A stretch of DNA of 64,000 bases from Gluconobacter cerevisiae (lineage in GTDB: Bacteria > Pseudomonadota > Alphaproteobacteria > Acetobacterales > Acetobacteraceae): assembly GCF_015244675.1 (NCBI RefSeq), contig NZ_JABCQO010000011.1:1-64000 (forward strand). The letters run 5' to 3'. Positions 63,296 through 64,000 of this stretch are shown one piece after another. Every line of letters begins with the position of its first letter. Position 1 is the first letter of the stretch. The translations under genes and the position numbers were made by a program. The notes beneath the pieces are model-generated. The model saw nothing but the letters and a program-made list of their open reading frames with translations, did no database searches and had not been told where the DNA came from.

Positions 63296-63895
63296 TGCCA
63301 TCGCACGCTGCGCGAGGGCAGCTTCTTTGCCGAGGCGGATCAAACCGCCGATCTGCAACGGGTGCCGGACAAGCGAGCCGATGAGTCCGGGAATATAAAT
63401 CGCGCCGTTCTTCACGCTGGTCTTCACCGCAGGAGGAAGATCCTGTGTGGCATCGTCACAGACGACCCGGAGAACAGCAAACGGAATGCCGCTCTGCGCC
63501 ACAATGCCGCTTTCCATATCTACTGCAAGACAGTGAGTTTCAGAAAAATACCGTGATTTTTCAGAGGCAAATTCAACCAGTGCATCGCTATGTAGAATGC
63601 CGCCCCGGCGCGCGAATGCAAAGCCGAACATTTGGCTCAGAGCGGGATCGCAGGGAATATTCCGGTTCTCATGATGCACGTGATCGGCCACGATGACAGT
63701 GCCGGGAGGCGCTTCCGGCGAAAGACTTCCCGCACAGCCGAAAGACAGGAGTTCCGTCGCTCCCGCGTGAAGCAGACGCTCCACGCCCTGCCGTGCACCT
63801 TCAGGTGTGGCATTGCTCAGGGCCAAAGGAGAATCCGGCAGAAAGCGCCGGATCAGACGGGCTTCCTGTTTCAGACCTGCGAGAATACCCAGCAT
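63263..63895 (-). CDS. hpnG: Hopanoid-associated phosphorylase (HpnG-like)
   Basis: 210 residues of the purine nucleoside phosphorylase/nucleosidase superfamily. Motifs: MLGILAGLKQEARLIRRF, ELLSFGCAGSLSPEAPPGTV, VIVADHVHHEN and AVDMESGIVAQSG with FAVLRVVCDDATQDLPP. Known HpnG removes adenine from adenosylhopane in bacteriohopanepolyol synthesis. Its start overlaps the stop of a squalene-hopene cyclase gene (TGATG), which supports the hopanoid assignment over general nucleoside salvage. Confidence 0.88.
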   Translation of the reverse strand: MLGILAGLKQEARLIRRFLPDSPLALSNATPEGARQGVERLLHAGATELLSFGCAGSLSPEAPPGTVIVADHVHHENRNIPCDPALSQMFGFAFARRGGILHSDALVEFASEKSRYFSETHCLAVDMESGIVAQSGIPFAVLRVVCDDATQDLPPAVKTSVKNGAIYIPGLIGSLVRHPLQIGGLIRLGKEAALAQRAMASFLQANPPQT

Positions 63896-64000
63896 CAGAA
63901 CCCATACTCCACCTTGCCACTGTTGCTTGCGCCAAGGTTGCGATAGCGGGCCAGTGCGGTCAGCGGGAAGAACTGCTTATAGCCGTGGTAGCGCAGGTAA
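63895..64000 (-). CDS. shc: Squalene-hopene cyclase, 3' end (partial, runs off window)
   Basis: Only the last 35 codons are in the window. They read YLRYHGYKQFFPLTALARYR, then NLGASNSGKVEYGF and a stop. The Y-x-x-Y-x-x-F-P-L-x-A-L-x-R-Y-R pattern is the C-terminus of squalene-hopene cyclases. It makes hopene from squalene, precursor for the hopanoid pathway of the next gene. The rest is outside the window. Confidence 0.85.
   Translation of the reverse strand, partial: YLRYHGYKQFFPLTALARYRNLGASNSGKVEYGF

Overview
The window is chromosomal DNA of an alphaproteobacterium, most likely an acetic acid bacterium (Acetobacteraceae) and plausibly Gluconobacter. This rests on moderately high GC, a lipoyl-domain-bearing pyruvate dehydrogenase E1 beta, the alphaproteobacterial SOS box GAAC-N7-GAAC in front of lexA, hopanoid genes at the right edge and IS5-family elements at the left edge. 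The genus is an inference from gene content; no 16S rRNA gene is present.

Layout. 1-3.2 kb is a small accessory patch: two inverted IS5-family transposase copies (one decayed), the 3' remnant of a short-chain dehydrogenase gene cut at the IS edge, a small HTH-like protein and a nucleoside 2-deoxyribosyltransferase-like gene. 3.4-11.2 kb holds tRNA-Val and a glycan-flavoured group: an unrecognised 628-residue protein paired with an ELM1-family protein, a DEAD-box helicase, two coupled glycosyltransferases and an AstE/AspA-like zinc deacylase. 11.2-15.5 kb carries glyA, an amino acid permease, hemB and a YraN-family gene that appears to start at CTG. 15.5-22.4 kb is a minus-strand run purB - purC-purS-(secreted Rap1a/Tai-like)-purQ-purL - bolA - grx4; the five genes from purC to purL are joined by 4-base start/stop overlaps. 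22.5-25.5 kb has a TerC-like membrane protein, a lytic transglycosylase and pncC/cinA.

25.9-32.4 kb is the pyruvate dehydrogenase operon pdhA-pdhB-pdhC-lpd-lipA-ratA, which couples E1, E2 and E3 with lipoate synthesis. 32.5-38.6 kb is a ppiD-like gene coupled to trpE-trpG-trpD-trpC. 38.8-44.8 kb (plus strand) is tpiA-secG, pyrG-kdsA, eno and an ftsB-like gene. 44.9-53.1 kb contains rpmG (55 codons), lexA, a lipoprotein, pgsA, uvrC, a dipeptidase, exonuclease III, an OmpR-type regulator and an L,D-transpeptidase. 53.1-64 kb has an AT-richer GT8 glycosyltransferase, a cation/proton antiporter, a GNAT acetyltransferase, an rRNA methyltransferase, guaB, tRNA-Gln, ppx/gppA-rlmE, a sodium:solute symporter, a hopanoid-associated phosphorylase and the 3' end of squalene-hopene cyclase.

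Most of the window is ordinary housekeeping DNA. The points most worth a second look are the CTG start of yraN, the secreted protein translationally coupled inside the pur operon, the ELM1/unknown-protein pair, the perfect hairpins that lie inside overlapping convergent gene ends, and the IS-disrupted left edge. I found no CRISPR array, prophage or clear defence island.
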